From Solitalea koreensis (GTDB lineage Bacteria > Bacteroidota > Bacteroidia > Sphingobacteriales > Sphingobacteriaceae): a stretch of 44,590 nt of DNA. Positions 7,000 through 14,830 of this stretch are shown here, piece after piece. Below the pieces are notes generated by a model, which made no database searches, had not been told where the DNA came from, and saw nothing but the letters and a program-made list of their open reading frames with translations. The stretch lies in the NCBI RefSeq assembly GCF_900182575.1, contig NZ_FXSZ01000014.1, forward strand, positions 1 to 44,590, read 5' to 3'. The position numbers and the translations under genes were made by a program. Every line of letters starts with the position of its first letter. The stretch's first letter is position 1.

Positions 7000-7199
7000 G
7001 GCTACATCTTCTACAAGCTGAATTCCCTATTTTCCAATATCTTTTATAAGAAAAAGTGTTTCAACTCTATGGAGTTTTCACTTAAAATATACCGGCTACT
7101 CTATTTTGATCTTTTTCATTCAACCTGTCAACACCCATCTCCTTCTGACTACGGAGGTTCCTGTTAACTTTTGCTATTTTAATAAAAAACGATTCTATA
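7000..7199. other. Intergenic, no gene seen
   Basis: I see no gene, terminator or promoter that I can support in this stretch. It borders the truncated end of the istB remnant, and may itself be IS-derived or chromosomal DNA beyond the deletion point. Confidence 0.4.
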
Positions 7200-7575
7200 T
7201 TACAGGCTTTTCGTCCCAACGCACAGGCAAGAAAACCCACAGCCAGTAGCTCCGGTAATGAGGACATTGTCTCCTTTATCGATGAACAGGCCATCGCAAA
7301 GTTGGATGAGTTGTTCCTTTAGTAGTCCTCTTTTGGGGGAGCAGTTTAGCTGTTCGGGCAATGCATGGTAACATAATTTGGATAAGCGTAGATAATAGAT
7401 AAAGGTCCATGCGGGCCATTTGTCGCTGTTGTAACTCCTCCTCAACCAGCATTCCTAATAATAAATGCGGTTCAGGCTGCTGATGAAGTGGTTGTTCCAG
7501 AACAGCCTGATAGCATCCGGCCATTCCATGCAGCTTTAGCTGCCATAATAGTTCTAATGTACTTTGTGTATTCAT
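7200..7575 (-). pseudogene. istB: Decayed istB (IS21-family transposition helper ATPase)
   Basis: The minus strand from ATG 7575 gives a typical IstB start (MNTQSTLELLWQLKLHGMA) with LLLGMLVEEEL. The homology then jumps frame near 7395 to YLRLSKLCYHALPEQ and KGDNVLITGATGCG, the beginning of Walker A. It jumps again near 7240 to FLACALGRKAC. The Walker A lysine-serine codons are deleted at the second break, and homology stops at about 7205, so roughly two thirds of the ATPase domain is gone. Neither istA nor the IS21 ends are recognisable nearby. This is dead mobile DNA. Confidence 0.85.
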
Positions 7576-7811
7576 GATGATATAATTATTGATTGTTTTC
7601 CTGAGCCCTTTGCTATATTGAACTTTTAAGTCCTAAGATTTAAAAAGAGCCAGGGCAGCAATCCTATAGACCCTGCACCAGATTTTTTTCAAGCATTACC
7701 TGTGAGTAAAAACCAAAAGCGCTCGAGATCAACAGGGTTGAAAAGCTTCAACTTGAAATAAATTGCCATAAGCATCAAAAATTTCTATTTTGATGGCCTT
7801 TAAGCCCTTCC

Positions 7812-8402
7812 ATGTTCGTTAAGCTATTTTCAAAACGCCGACCTAAAGATGACTCGGAATTGCTGGAACTTTACCGGCAAACAGGAGACCTTGTGTACCT
7901 CGGTGAGCTGTACAGCAGGTATATGGAAATGTTATTTGCGGTGTGCTTTAAATATTTGAAAGACGAAGAAGCAAGCAAGGATGCCGTGATGCAGGTATTT
8001 GAAAAAAGCTCAAAAGACTTACTCCGGCAAAAGGTTGATAATTGGAAAAGCTGGATACACGTAGTTGCTAAAAACTACTGCCTCATGCAGTTGCGTTCAA
8101 AGAAACATCAGTTTGAACGGAATGTTGTAGCTTTAAAAGAAGATGACGAAGATGATAATGTGGAATTTGTGGATGTATTGCATCATGTTGATGGAGTTAC
8201 AAAGGAAGAGGCGCTAACAGCAATGGAGAAGTGTATTGAACAACTTCCCGACGAACAAAAAACCTGTATTGAATTGTTTTATCTACAACAAAAAAGCTAT
8301 AAAAAAATAGTAGAGATAACGGGTTTTGATATAAACAAAGTGAAGAGTTACGTACAAAACGGCAAGCGTAATCTCAAAATTTGCATGGAAAAGAATGGCT
8401 AA
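7812..8402 (+). CDS. ECF-type RNA polymerase sigma factor
   Basis: A 196-residue sigma-70-family protein. Region 2 lies at about 20-90 (LYSRYMEMLFAVCFKYLKDEEASKDAVMQVFEK, a typical helix pair ending in W..WIHVVAKN). Region 4 lies at about 140-190 (QLPDEQKTCIELFYLQQKSY followed by a helix-turn-helix ending in VKSYVQNGKRNL). The acidic linker (EDDEDDNVEF) between the two is typical of short ECF factors. It overlaps the following gene by 8 bp, and that gene encodes a membrane protein fitting an anti-sigma role, so the pair is probably co-expressed. The signal it senses cannot be read from the sequence. Confidence 0.85.
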   Translation: MFVKLFSKRRPKDDSELLELYRQTGDLVYLGELYSRYMEMLFAVCFKYLKDEEASKDAVMQVFEKSSKDLLRQKVDNWKSWIHVVAKNYCLMQLRSKKHQFERNVVALKEDDEDDNVEFVDVLHHVDGVTKEEALTAMEKCIEQLPDEQKTCIELFYLQQKSYKKIVEITGFDINKVKSYVQNGKRNLKICMEKNG

Positions 8403-9396
8403 GCAAGTGAATCATATACGAAACGGATTAACTGTTGAGGAGCTCAAGCTACTGGCAGATAAGATGCTTATGCCCGATGCAAAGCAACGTTTAGATCTGA
8501 ATTCTGAGTTTGAAAAAGACGCGATTGAAGGGTTTGCTGAACTTAAAAAAGCAGGCTTAAACAGTGAACAGGCCGCTTATGAACTTAAACACCAGCTTCA
8601 TCAAAAAGTTAGCAAGCCAAAACGACGTGAAATGCCGCGTTGGCCGTCCTTAAGTGTTGCTGCAACTATTGCCTTGGTGGTTGGTATAGGAGCTTTTTAC
8701 ATTATCAAAAAACAAAGCATCGAACAGCGAGAGTTGGCCGCTAAAACCAGCATGGTATTGCCAATACTTACAAAAGGAGATACAATACTGATTTATGTCC
8801 CTAATGAAGGGGCGATTTCAGAAGAAAGCATTGCTCAGCTAATTCATCAAGATAAAGTAAAGAGAAAATCCGGAGGTCAGGTTAGTAGTGCTGTCATTCA
8901 GTCATTGCCTCAAGTTGCGACGGCAAAAGAAAACGGCCACGACAATGTTATTAAAACGGATAGCGCTGATACCTTTGCTGCAAAAAAAGAGACGAATGCC
9001 GATGCAGTAAGAATTATGTCTGCTGAACCTAAAGTTGCGGTAGCAGCCCTAAAGAAGACGGATTCATCTACTGCATTAATTAAGCCAGCAGCTCCCTTAT
9101 TTAGTAAAGCTAAGCCTGCCATGGACGAAGGCGAGTATAGAATTTACATCAGGAGGCATATTAATTACCCTAAAGCTTATACCGAAATGGGTAAAGAAGG
9201 AACCGTTGAGCTTGAGTTTACGGTTAGCAAAGACGGATCTCTGAGTAAATTTAAGGTATTACGCAGCATGGGTAAAGAGTTTGATGAGCCTTCAATACGT
9301 GTGTTGCAGGATGGTCCGAAATGGGTACCGGCTTATAAAAATGGCAAACCGGTTGCTACAAAAGCCCGGTATTCAGTGAATTTTATCCAACTTTAG
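8395..9396 (+). CDS. Putative anti-sigma factor with C-terminal TonB domain
   Basis: A 333-residue protein with a single membrane segment at about residues 86-103 (VAATIALVVGIGAFYIIKK). The 80-residue N-terminus is helical and would be cytoplasmic, as in anti-sigma factors. After a low-complexity linker (alanine/lysine/threonine rich, about 150-235), a TonB C-terminal domain begins near residue 245 with YRIYIRRHINYPKAY and ends in ATKARYSVNFIQL. The start codon lies inside the sigma-factor gene (8-bp overlap), which ties translation of the two together. The role as a regulator of the sigma factor is inferred from position and topology. Many proteins of this type in Bacteroidota are called energy transducer TonB. 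Confidence 0.65.
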   Translation: MAKQVNHIRNGLTVEELKLLADKMLMPDAKQRLDLNSEFEKDAIEGFAELKKAGLNSEQAAYELKHQLHQKVSKPKRREMPRWPSLSVAATIALVVGIGAFYIIKKQSIEQRELAAKTSMVLPILTKGDTILIYVPNEGAISEESIAQLIHQDKVKRKSGGQVSSAVIQSLPQVATAKENGHDNVIKTDSADTFAAKKETNADAVRIMSAEPKVAVAALKKTDSSTALIKPAAPLFSKAKPAMDEGEYRIYIRRHINYPKAYTEMGKEGTVELEFTVSKDGSLSKFKVLRSMGKEFDEPSIRVLQDGPKWVPAYKNGKPVATKARYSVNFIQL

Positions 9397-9415
9397 ATTG
9401 CTAAAATTCATCTGC

Positions 9416-9462
9416 CTGAGCGGAGTAAAGGCTTTAAGCAAAAATGCTTCGACCTCGCTCAG
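9416..9462. repeat. REP-like inverted repeat
   Basis: CTGAGCGGAG (9416-9425) pairs, with one bulge, with CTCGCTCAG (9454-9462); an inner stem AAGCA / TGCTT (9436-9440, 9445-9449) closes an AAAA loop. The ends CTGAGC...GCTCAG are typical of dispersed REP-like hairpins in Sphingobacteriales intergenic regions. It lies between the sigma/anti-sigma pair and the aminopeptidase gene and may also act as a terminator, although it lacks a T-run. Confidence 0.5.
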
Positions 9463-9519
9463 CGTAACAATACGACTAATACTATACAATAACAAGCACC
9501 AAAGACCAAACAATAATTA

Positions 9520-11379
9520 ATGAATTTAAAATACACCATAGTGCTTGCTGCAGGTTTAGCGGCATGTAAGCATGAGAATAAGCCTCAGGCAACTCAACAA
9601 CAAGTAACAACAAGGGCCGATGACGCGCACAGTTTTTCAGATCCTAAACAAGCAGTTGTTAAGCATTTGAACCTAAAGCTCACTGTTGATTTTGATAAAA
9701 AGCAAATATGCGGAATGGCCGATTGGGCCATATCTGCTAAGAAGGGTGCTAAAACAATTATTTTCGATACAAACGACCTACAGATCGACAGCGTTAAAGT
9801 GGACGGCGACAGCACCAGTTACAGTCTCGGGCATGAAGATGAGTTTCTTGGCCGACCATTAAATGTGAAAATAAATTCGGCTTCAAAAAGAGTTTCAATT
9901 TGGTATAAGACTTCTTCTGACGCAGCTGCTTTGCAATGGTTAAATCCACAACAAACTGCTGATAAAAAATATCCTTTCCTGTTTACACAGTCTGAAGCCA
10001 TTTTAGCGCGCAGTTGGGTTCCTTGCCAGGATAGCCCAGGAATCCGTTTCACGTACGATGCTAAAGTGAGTGTTCCCAAAGAACTCATGGCTGTAATGAG
10101 TGCCAGTAATGTAACTCAAAAAAATACCTCGGGTACTTATCAGTTTAATCAAAAAAATGCAATTCCATCTTATTTAATGGCACTTGCGGTTGGTGATTTG
10201 GAGTTCCGTTCATTGGGAAGAAATACCGGCGTTTATGCTGAGCCAAGTGTTATAAAGAAAGCGGCCTGGGAGTTTGAAGGACTTCAAAAAATGATGGATT
10301 CGGCAGAAAAACTATACGGAAAATACCGTTGGGGGCGATATGATGTGTTAGTTTTACCTCCAAGTTTTCCCTTTGGTGGTATGGAAAATCCTGAGTTAAC
10401 TTTTGCTACTCCAACCATTATCGCCGGCGATCGTTCATTAGTGAGTTTATTGGCGCACGAGCTGGCGCATTCATGGAGTGGAAATTTGGTAACAAATGCT
10501 ACTTGGAATGACATGTGGCTCAATGAGGGCTTTACCAACTATTTTGAACGCCGTATCATGGAAAAAATGGAAGGCAAAAACTACGCAGATATGCTTGCCC
10601 AGCTAGGCTTTCAAGAATTGCAAGGCACATTACAAGACCTGGGGGCTACTAATCCGGATACGAAATTAAAACTCGATTTGAAGGGGCGTAATCCGGATGA
10701 TGGACTTACGGATATCGCGTATGAAAAAGGCTACTGTTTATTACGTGTCATGGAAAATGCAGCAGGTAGAGAACGTTTTGATGCTTTTCTAAATAAATAC
10801 TTTGCATCTCATGCATTCCAAACCATCACCACCGAAGAGTTTATTAACTATTATTACAAAGAACTGATCAAAGGCGATAAGGCTTTAGGCGATAAAATCG
10901 CAATCGAAAAATGGGTGTACGAACCTGGATTACCGGATAATTGTCCGAAATTTACCTCCGCGCGATTTGACGAGGTTAATAAGGCCTTAGAACAGTGGAT
11001 TAACGGAACCGCAGCTTCCGCTTTGCCAACCAACGCATGGAGTTCGCATGAATGGCTGCATTTTGTACGTCATCTTCCTGAAAATATTACAACAACCCAA
11101 ATGAAAGAATTGGATAAGGCATTTCACTTTACTCAATCCGGCAATAGCGAAGTTCTTGGAGCGTGGTTATTACTGTCGGTAAAAAAACGATACGTAGCTG
11201 CTTATCCGGCCCTCAATACATTTTTGGAAAATGTGGGTCGTCGTCGTTTTATTTTACCTATTTACAAACAATTGGCTGCTAGTGAAGACGGAAAGAAAAT
11301 GGCTAAAGATATTTATAGCAAAGCACGGCCGAACTATCATTATGTGGCACAAGAAAGCATAGATAACTTACTGAAATAA
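9520..11379 (+). CDS. M1 family metallo-aminopeptidase, lipoprotein
   Basis: A 619-residue zinc aminopeptidase of the leukotriene-A4-hydrolase-like branch of family M1. It carries the substrate-binding motif GGMEN (286-290), the zinc motif H313-E314-x-x-H317 with E336 eighteen residues on, and the tyrosine of YEKG (Y401). The N-terminal beta domain is followed by the catalytic domain and a helical C-terminal domain of the LTA4-hydrolase type (from about 490). The start MNLKYTIVLAAGLAAC has a lipobox with Cys at residue 16, so the enzyme is probably anchored on the periplasmic or outer surface side and trims N-terminal residues from peptides. The ywbE gene begins 2 bp after its stop codon, indicating an operon. 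Confidence 0.9.
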   Translation: MNLKYTIVLAAGLAACKHENKPQATQQQVTTRADDAHSFSDPKQAVVKHLNLKLTVDFDKKQICGMADWAISAKKGAKTIIFDTNDLQIDSVKVDGDSTSYSLGHEDEFLGRPLNVKINSASKRVSIWYKTSSDAAALQWLNPQQTADKKYPFLFTQSEAILARSWVPCQDSPGIRFTYDAKVSVPKELMAVMSASNVTQKNTSGTYQFNQKNAIPSYLMALAVGDLEFRSLGRNTGVYAEPSVIKKAAWEFEGLQKMMDSAEKLYGKYRWGRYDVLVLPPSFPFGGMENPELTFATPTIIAGDRSLVSLLAHELAHSWSGNLVTNATWNDMWLNEGFTNYFERRIMEKMEGKNYADMLAQLGFQELQGTLQDLGATNPDTKLKLDLKGRNPDDGLTDIAYEKGYCLLRVMENAAGRERFDAFLNKYFASHAFQTITTEEFINYYYKELIKGDKALGDKIAIEKWVYEPGLPDNCPKFTSARFDEVNKALEQWINGTAASALPTNAWSSHEWLHFVRHLPENITTTQMKELDKAFHFTQSGNSEVLGAWLLLSVKKRYVAAYPALNTFLENVGRRRFILPIYKQLAASEDGKKMAKDIYSKARPNYHYVAQESIDNLLK

Positions 11380-11381
11380 TT

Positions 11382-11582
11382 ATGAACGGACAAAACAGAA
11401 AAGACATTTATCCCGGACTAGAGGTGGATATTATTTTGAAGAAAGATCAACGCAGCGGCGTTCGCACCCGAGGTATCGTTAAAGATTTGTTGACAAGTGC
11501 GCCAGTTCATCATCGCGGCATTAAAGTGCGATTAGAGAATGGACAAATTGGGCGCGTAATTGAGATTATTGAGGAAGACTAA
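11382..11582 (+). CDS. ywbE: YwbE family protein
   Basis: A 66-residue protein that matches the small YwbE (DUF2196) family over its whole length: YPGLEVDIILKKDQRSG, TRGIVKDLLTS and HHRGIKVRLENGQIGRV. The family is a compact beta-barrel of unknown function, conserved across many bacteria. Here it is translationally close to the aminopeptidase gene (2 bp gap), but a shared role is not established. No signal peptide is present, so it should be cytoplasmic. Confidence 0.9.
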   Translation: MNGQNRKDIYPGLEVDIILKKDQRSGVRTRGIVKDLLTSAPVHHRGIKVRLENGQIGRVIEIIEED

Positions 11583-11647
11583 AAACGTGTGACAATGGCG
11601 ACGTTTTACAAAGTTTTACTATCTTATTCTAAATAAAAGCAATTGTA

Positions 11648-12178
11648 ATGGAGTATAACTTAGGAATCGGTTCAAGAATAAAACACCCACGATTTGGAGT
11701 CGGAGTAATTATTAATGTTACTTCTAATGCTTTCAGAGTAACATTTATTGATTCAGGATATAAAGAGATTCCGGCAACTGATGACTTTGAAGTGCTCGAT
11801 GAAATGGTGCCTGATACCGATACGGTTAGCATGTATGACATCGAACGCACTTTACGTGATATTTTACGCAAATGGTCGGATGCTACAGAAGTAGTTAAGT
11901 TAGGCGACAAATGGACAGGCGGCAAAATGGTGCTGCAACCCGGAAATACCGGCCTCGCATCTAAAGAGGTACCCATTGATCAATTTTTCCATAAAATTGT
12001 GATGGTTCGCGACCGTATTCGTGTGCTCGAGCAAAAAGTAAACGCCAGCAATTTAACAGATGAAGAAAAAGTGGATATTCAACAATATATTACCCGTGTT
12101 TACGGAAGCCTTACCACCTTTAATGTGCTGTTTAAATTTTCAGAAGATCAGTTTGTAGGAGAGAAAGGAAAAGGTTGA
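11648..12178 (+). CDS. Conserved protein with an N-terminal Tudor-like domain
   Basis: A 176-residue protein of unknown function. Residues about 8-40 read GSRIKHPRFGVGVI, a pattern like the small Tudor/SH3-like domain at the C-terminus of UvrD/PcrA helicases (KHPKFGxG), which binds partners such as RNA polymerase. The rest is a helical region with a short acidic segment and GDKWTGGKMVLQPG in the middle. I do not recognise a named family; it looks like a conserved Bacteroidota protein. It follows ywbE by 65 bp on the same strand and ends before a hairpin at 12181. Confidence 0.6.
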   Translation: MEYNLGIGSRIKHPRFGVGVIINVTSNAFRVTFIDSGYKEIPATDDFEVLDEMVPDTDTVSMYDIERTLRDILRKWSDATEVVKLGDKWTGGKMVLQPGNTGLASKEVPIDQFFHKIVMVRDRIRVLEQKVNASNLTDEEKVDIQQYITRVYGSLTTFNVLFKFSEDQFVGEKGKG

Positions 12179-12180
12179 TA

Positions 12181-12233
12181 AATGAAATTCTATTTAATTC
12201 ACGCTTAAGCTTTAGGCGCTTAAGAATTTCATT
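12181..12233. other. Bipartite hairpin between convergent genes
   Basis: AATGAAATT (12181-12189) pairs with AATTTCATT (12225-12233), and CTTAAGC (12204-12210) pairs with GCTTAAG (12218-12224), with a 14-nt bulge on the left side. It lies between two convergent genes where a terminator would be expected, but it has no T-run. The following bases up to 12290 contain nothing else I can name. Confidence 0.35.
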
Positions 12234-12290
12234 CTCAATTTGTTGATTATGAGCGACTTATAACAAAATGCTTCTTTTGAGTTGCGCTTT

Positions 12291-12980
12291 TTATAAATCA
12301 ACCACAATAACTGCGTTGTTTTCGATTTTAAATTTCACATCCACGTCTTCAATTCTGATACCGTAAACATTAGCATCATCTTTAATAGACCTGTAAGCCG
12401 GACGAGGATCTAGTCTTAATATTTCTATGATTAATTGTTTTAATTGTGGCTTTTCCCGAAGCTTGATTTCTACTTCTTCATTAAAACTCACAATTAACTT
12501 ATGTTCAGGCACATTGGCCGCATAATCTGCGTAAGCATTCGGAATGCTGTCGGAATAGGGAACATAAGGTTTGATGTCAATAACCGGAGTGCCGTCCATT
12601 AAATCAATGTTGCGGAGATGGAGAAGCACTTTCCCGTTTTCAACTTCGACTTGTTCAAGTTCGGCAACCGACATGCCGATCGGGTTGGGGCGGTGAGTTG
12701 AGCGGGTAGCAAAAACACCTGTTCGTTTATTTCCACCTAATCTGGGCGGACGAACAGTCGGTGACCATCCTCTTTCTGAAGTGGCATGAAATATGAAAAT
12801 TACCCAAATGTGAGAGAATTCTGGTAAGCCTAAAACCGTTTCGGCCAAATTAAAAGGTGGCAATAATTCGATAACGGCTTTTGCAGAGGGCGCTAATCCA
12901 GGCTGCCGTGGAATGCCGAACTTCTCCTTGAAAGGTGAATGAACAATGCCAATAGGATTAAATTTGAAGTCTTTCTGCAT
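12291..12980 (-). CDS. trmO: tRNA (N6-threonylcarbamoyladenosine(37)-N6)-methyltransferase TrmO
   Basis: A 229-residue protein of the TrmO/TsaA (UPF0066) family, which methylates t6A37 in tRNA using SAM. It begins MQKDFKFNPIGIVHSPF and carries the family motifs GIPRQPGLAPSAKAVIEL, FSHIWVIFIFH, RPPRLGGNKRTGVFATR, HRPNPIGMS and DGTPVIDIKPYVPYSD. The C-terminal extension (IEILRLDPRPAY) is typical of the longer form. I place the start at 12980; the frame stays open upstream to 13187 but runs through an inverted repeat and the upstream gene's end, so that part is not coding. It lies downstream of the RlmL-like gene on the same strand. Confidence 0.9.
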   Translation of the reverse strand: MQKDFKFNPIGIVHSPFKEKFGIPRQPGLAPSAKAVIELLPPFNLAETVLGLPEFSHIWVIFIFHATSERGWSPTVRPPRLGGNKRTGVFATRSTHRPNPIGMSVAELEQVEVENGKVLLHLRNIDLMDGTPVIDIKPYVPYSDSIPNAYADYAANVPEHKLIVSFNEEVEIKLREKPQLKQLIIEILRLDPRPAYRSIKDDANVYGIRIEDVDVKFKIENNAVIVVDL

Positions 12981-13001
12981 TTTGAGGTGTTTGTTTCTGA
13001 G

Positions 13002-13073
13002 TGTCACTCCGAGGCACGAGGAATCTCCCGGTAAATAGCTTTTCCTAGAGATGCTTCGTTCCTCAGCATGACA
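13002..13073. repeat. Dispersed inverted repeat (REP/MITE-like)
   Basis: The arms 13002-13027 (starting TGTCACTCCGAGG) and 13048-13073 (ending CTCAGCATGACA) pair at 20 of 26 positions, with TGTCA...TGACA at the outer ends. Hairpins with GTCA...TGAC ends and GAGGxACGA cores are common between genes in Sphingobacteriales. It sits between rlmL-like and trmO genes on the same strand. Confidence 0.6.
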
Positions 13074-13098
13074 AAGAGGAATTGCTAACAAAAGCTTA

Positions 13099-14316
13099 TT
13101 ACTCTTCTGTAGTTTCTGCGCGGCCTTCTGCATCCGGTTTAGGTGCAGGTTTTTCTCTTCGGCCTTTGCTGCCCTCGTACAAATCATATTCTAACAAACG
13201 GCAGTCGAGCTTGCTGTTAAAGAACTCAATTTTGCGGGAAGCCTTTAATCCGATTTTTTTGGCCAGATCAGGACTTCCTGTGAAAACATAACCTTTGTAG
13301 CCTTTGCACTCTTTTTTCATAAAGTCGCCCATGGCCTTATAGATCAATTCCAGTTCTTCGTATTCTCCTAAACGCTCACCGTATTCAGGGTTAAATACAA
13401 CCACGCCATCCGTTTTTGGAACAGGTGTTTCCCTGAAATCGCAAACCTCAAAATGAATCAGGTGATCAACGCCGGCGGTGACAGCGTTTTTATAAGCCAT
13501 ATCCACTGCGCGCTTATCAATATCTGTGGCGATGATTTGTCCGTCTATTTTCTTTAAGGCCGATTCACGTGAACGTTTTCGTTCCTCATTGTATATGGTT
13601 TCATCGTAACCCTTTATGTGCATAAAGCTGTAATTATCGCGATATAACCCTGGTGCGCGCTTTAAAGCGATCAATGCCGCCTCAATAGCAAGTGTTCCGC
13701 TTCCACACATAGGGTTAACGAACGTTCCTTTGCCATCCCAGCCAGTTGCCAGTACCACCGAAGCTGCCAGATTTTCTTGCATTGGTGCTAAACCCGGGTG
13801 CTTGCGGTAACCATGTTTACTTAAAGTTTCTCCGGAACTATCAATAAAAACAGAGGCCGCACTACCTAACCAAAACAGATGGATGACTGCTTTGTGACGA
13901 TCAGGTCCGGTGTTCGGGCGGTAGCCTTTCTTATCTCTTATTCTGTCAACAATGGCATCTTTTGTTTTTACACTCGGAAACATCGAATTGTCGATCGTTG
14001 GGTTATCCACATTGGATGTCACCGAAAAATATCCGTTTTCATCTAATAAGTCTTCCCAGGCAATTTCAATTAATCCCTTGTACAACTCATCTGCATTCAA
14101 AGCCTTAAACTCTTTCAATAAATACAAAACCTGATTTCCAGTGCGTAGGTTCAGATTTAACTTAATGCAGTCGTTAAGTGTACCGACGGTTTCAACCCCG
14201 GTTGCCCATTCTTCCATAATCTGAAACCCCTGAAACAAGACCTCTCGACGCAGGTAGGGAGAGATGCGTTTAGGGCAGGTAACTACAATTTTGCTAACAG
14301 TGTTGAAAACAGACAT
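13099..14316 (-). CDS. RlmL-like 23S rRNA guanine-N2 methyltransferase (THUMP domain)
   Basis: A 405-residue class I SAM-dependent RNA methyltransferase. The THUMP domain covers about 60-170. It is followed by the linker segment ETLSKHGYRKHPGLAPMQE and the SAM-binding motif NPMCGSGTLAIEAAL (about 197-211). The catalytic motif reads FNPEYGERLGE (about 309-319), where most relatives have NPPYGER; the second proline is glutamate here. This matches the RlmL N-terminal half/YpsC group, which methylates G2445 of 23S rRNA. The C-terminus is a basic tail (GRREKPAPKPDAEGR). It starts 51 bp from a divergently transcribed DUF3127 gene. Confidence 0.8.
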   Translation of the reverse strand: MSVFNTVSKIVVTCPKRISPYLRREVLFQGFQIMEEWATGVETVGTLNDCIKLNLNLRTGNQVLYLLKEFKALNADELYKGLIEIAWEDLLDENGYFSVTSNVDNPTIDNSMFPSVKTKDAIVDRIRDKKGYRPNTGPDRHKAVIHLFWLGSAASVFIDSSGETLSKHGYRKHPGLAPMQENLAASVVLATGWDGKGTFVNPMCGSGTLAIEAALIALKRAPGLYRDNYSFMHIKGYDETIYNEERKRSRESALKKIDGQIIATDIDKRAVDMAYKNAVTAGVDHLIHFEVCDFRETPVPKTDGVVVFNPEYGERLGEYEELELIYKAMGDFMKKECKGYKGYVFTGSPDLAKKIGLKASRKIEFFNSKLDCRLLEYDLYEGSKGRREKPAPKPDAEGRAETTEE

Positions 14317-14345
14317 CGATATATTAAGTTTGATTAGTACTTTTG
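14303..14345 (+). promoter_or_regulatory. Promoter region of the DUF3127 gene
   Basis: TTG (14303-14305) and TAAGTTTG (14325-14332) are 19 nt apart, matching the Bacteroidota consensus. A second octamer, TACTTTTG (14338-14345), also fits and lies closer to the start codon at 14368. Two start sites are possible; the upstream pair is the better one because both elements are present. Confidence 0.55.
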
Positions 14346-14367
14346 GGGGTTAATTATTTGCAATATT

Positions 14368-14739
14368 ATGGAAATTAAAGGTAAAGTGCACGAAATTTCG
14401 CCGGTAATGAACGTTACAGAGACGTTTAAGAAGCGCGAATTGGTTATTGAATTCGCAGAAAATCCTGCTTACCCTGAGTTTGTTAAGTTTGAAGCCATAC
14501 AAGATAAAGTATCTTTATTTGATAAATGTAAAGTGGGTGAATTTGTGGAGGTAGCATTCAACTTAAAAGGTCGCGCCTGGACAGACAAGGCGGGTAAGAC
14601 TAGTTATTTTAACACGCTACAGGTTTGGAAATTGACTTCATTGGGTGCTGATGCAGGCGCTCCAATTCAAGAAGAAGCTCCATCATTCTCAGCTCCTAAT
14701 ATTTCAAGTCCATCGGATGATGATGATTTGCCATTCTAG
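14368..14739 (+). CDS. DUF3127 family, SSB-like OB-fold protein
   Basis: A 123-residue protein of the DUF3127 family, mainly found in Bacteroidota. The first 95 residues form a predicted OB-like barrel (MEIKGKVHEISPVM, VEVAFNLKGRAW, YFNTLQVWKL). A proline- and serine-rich linker then leads to the acidic tip DDDDLPF, which is like the C-terminal tip of single-stranded DNA-binding protein SSB that docks repair and replication proteins. A role in DNA metabolism is therefore likely but is inferred from this tail. It has its own promoter and terminator and is divergent from the rRNA methyltransferase gene. Confidence 0.8.
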   Translation: MEIKGKVHEISPVMNVTETFKKRELVIEFAENPAYPEFVKFEAIQDKVSLFDKCKVGEFVEVAFNLKGRAWTDKAGKTSYFNTLQVWKLTSLGADAGAPIQEEAPSFSAPNISSPSDDDDLPF

Positions 14740-14758
14740 TAATCAATATTTTAGTAAG

Positions 14759-14800
14759 AAAAAAAGAAGAGCTGACGTGATCGTCAGCTCTTCTTTTTTA
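14759..14800. terminator. Bidirectional terminator between convergent genes
   Basis: GAAGAGCTGAC (14766-14776) pairs with GTCAGCTCTTC (14783-14793) with A-runs before and T-runs after, so it serves both the DUF3127 gene and the minus-strand DUF192 gene. Confidence 0.9.
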
Positions 14801-14830
14801 TTTTAGTTTAAGAAATCAATTCTGTTTTGG

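Noticed and set aside
12981..13187. N-terminal extension of TrmO
   Set aside because: The extra frame passes through an inverted repeat and the end of the upstream gene; the family starts at the ATG at 12980.
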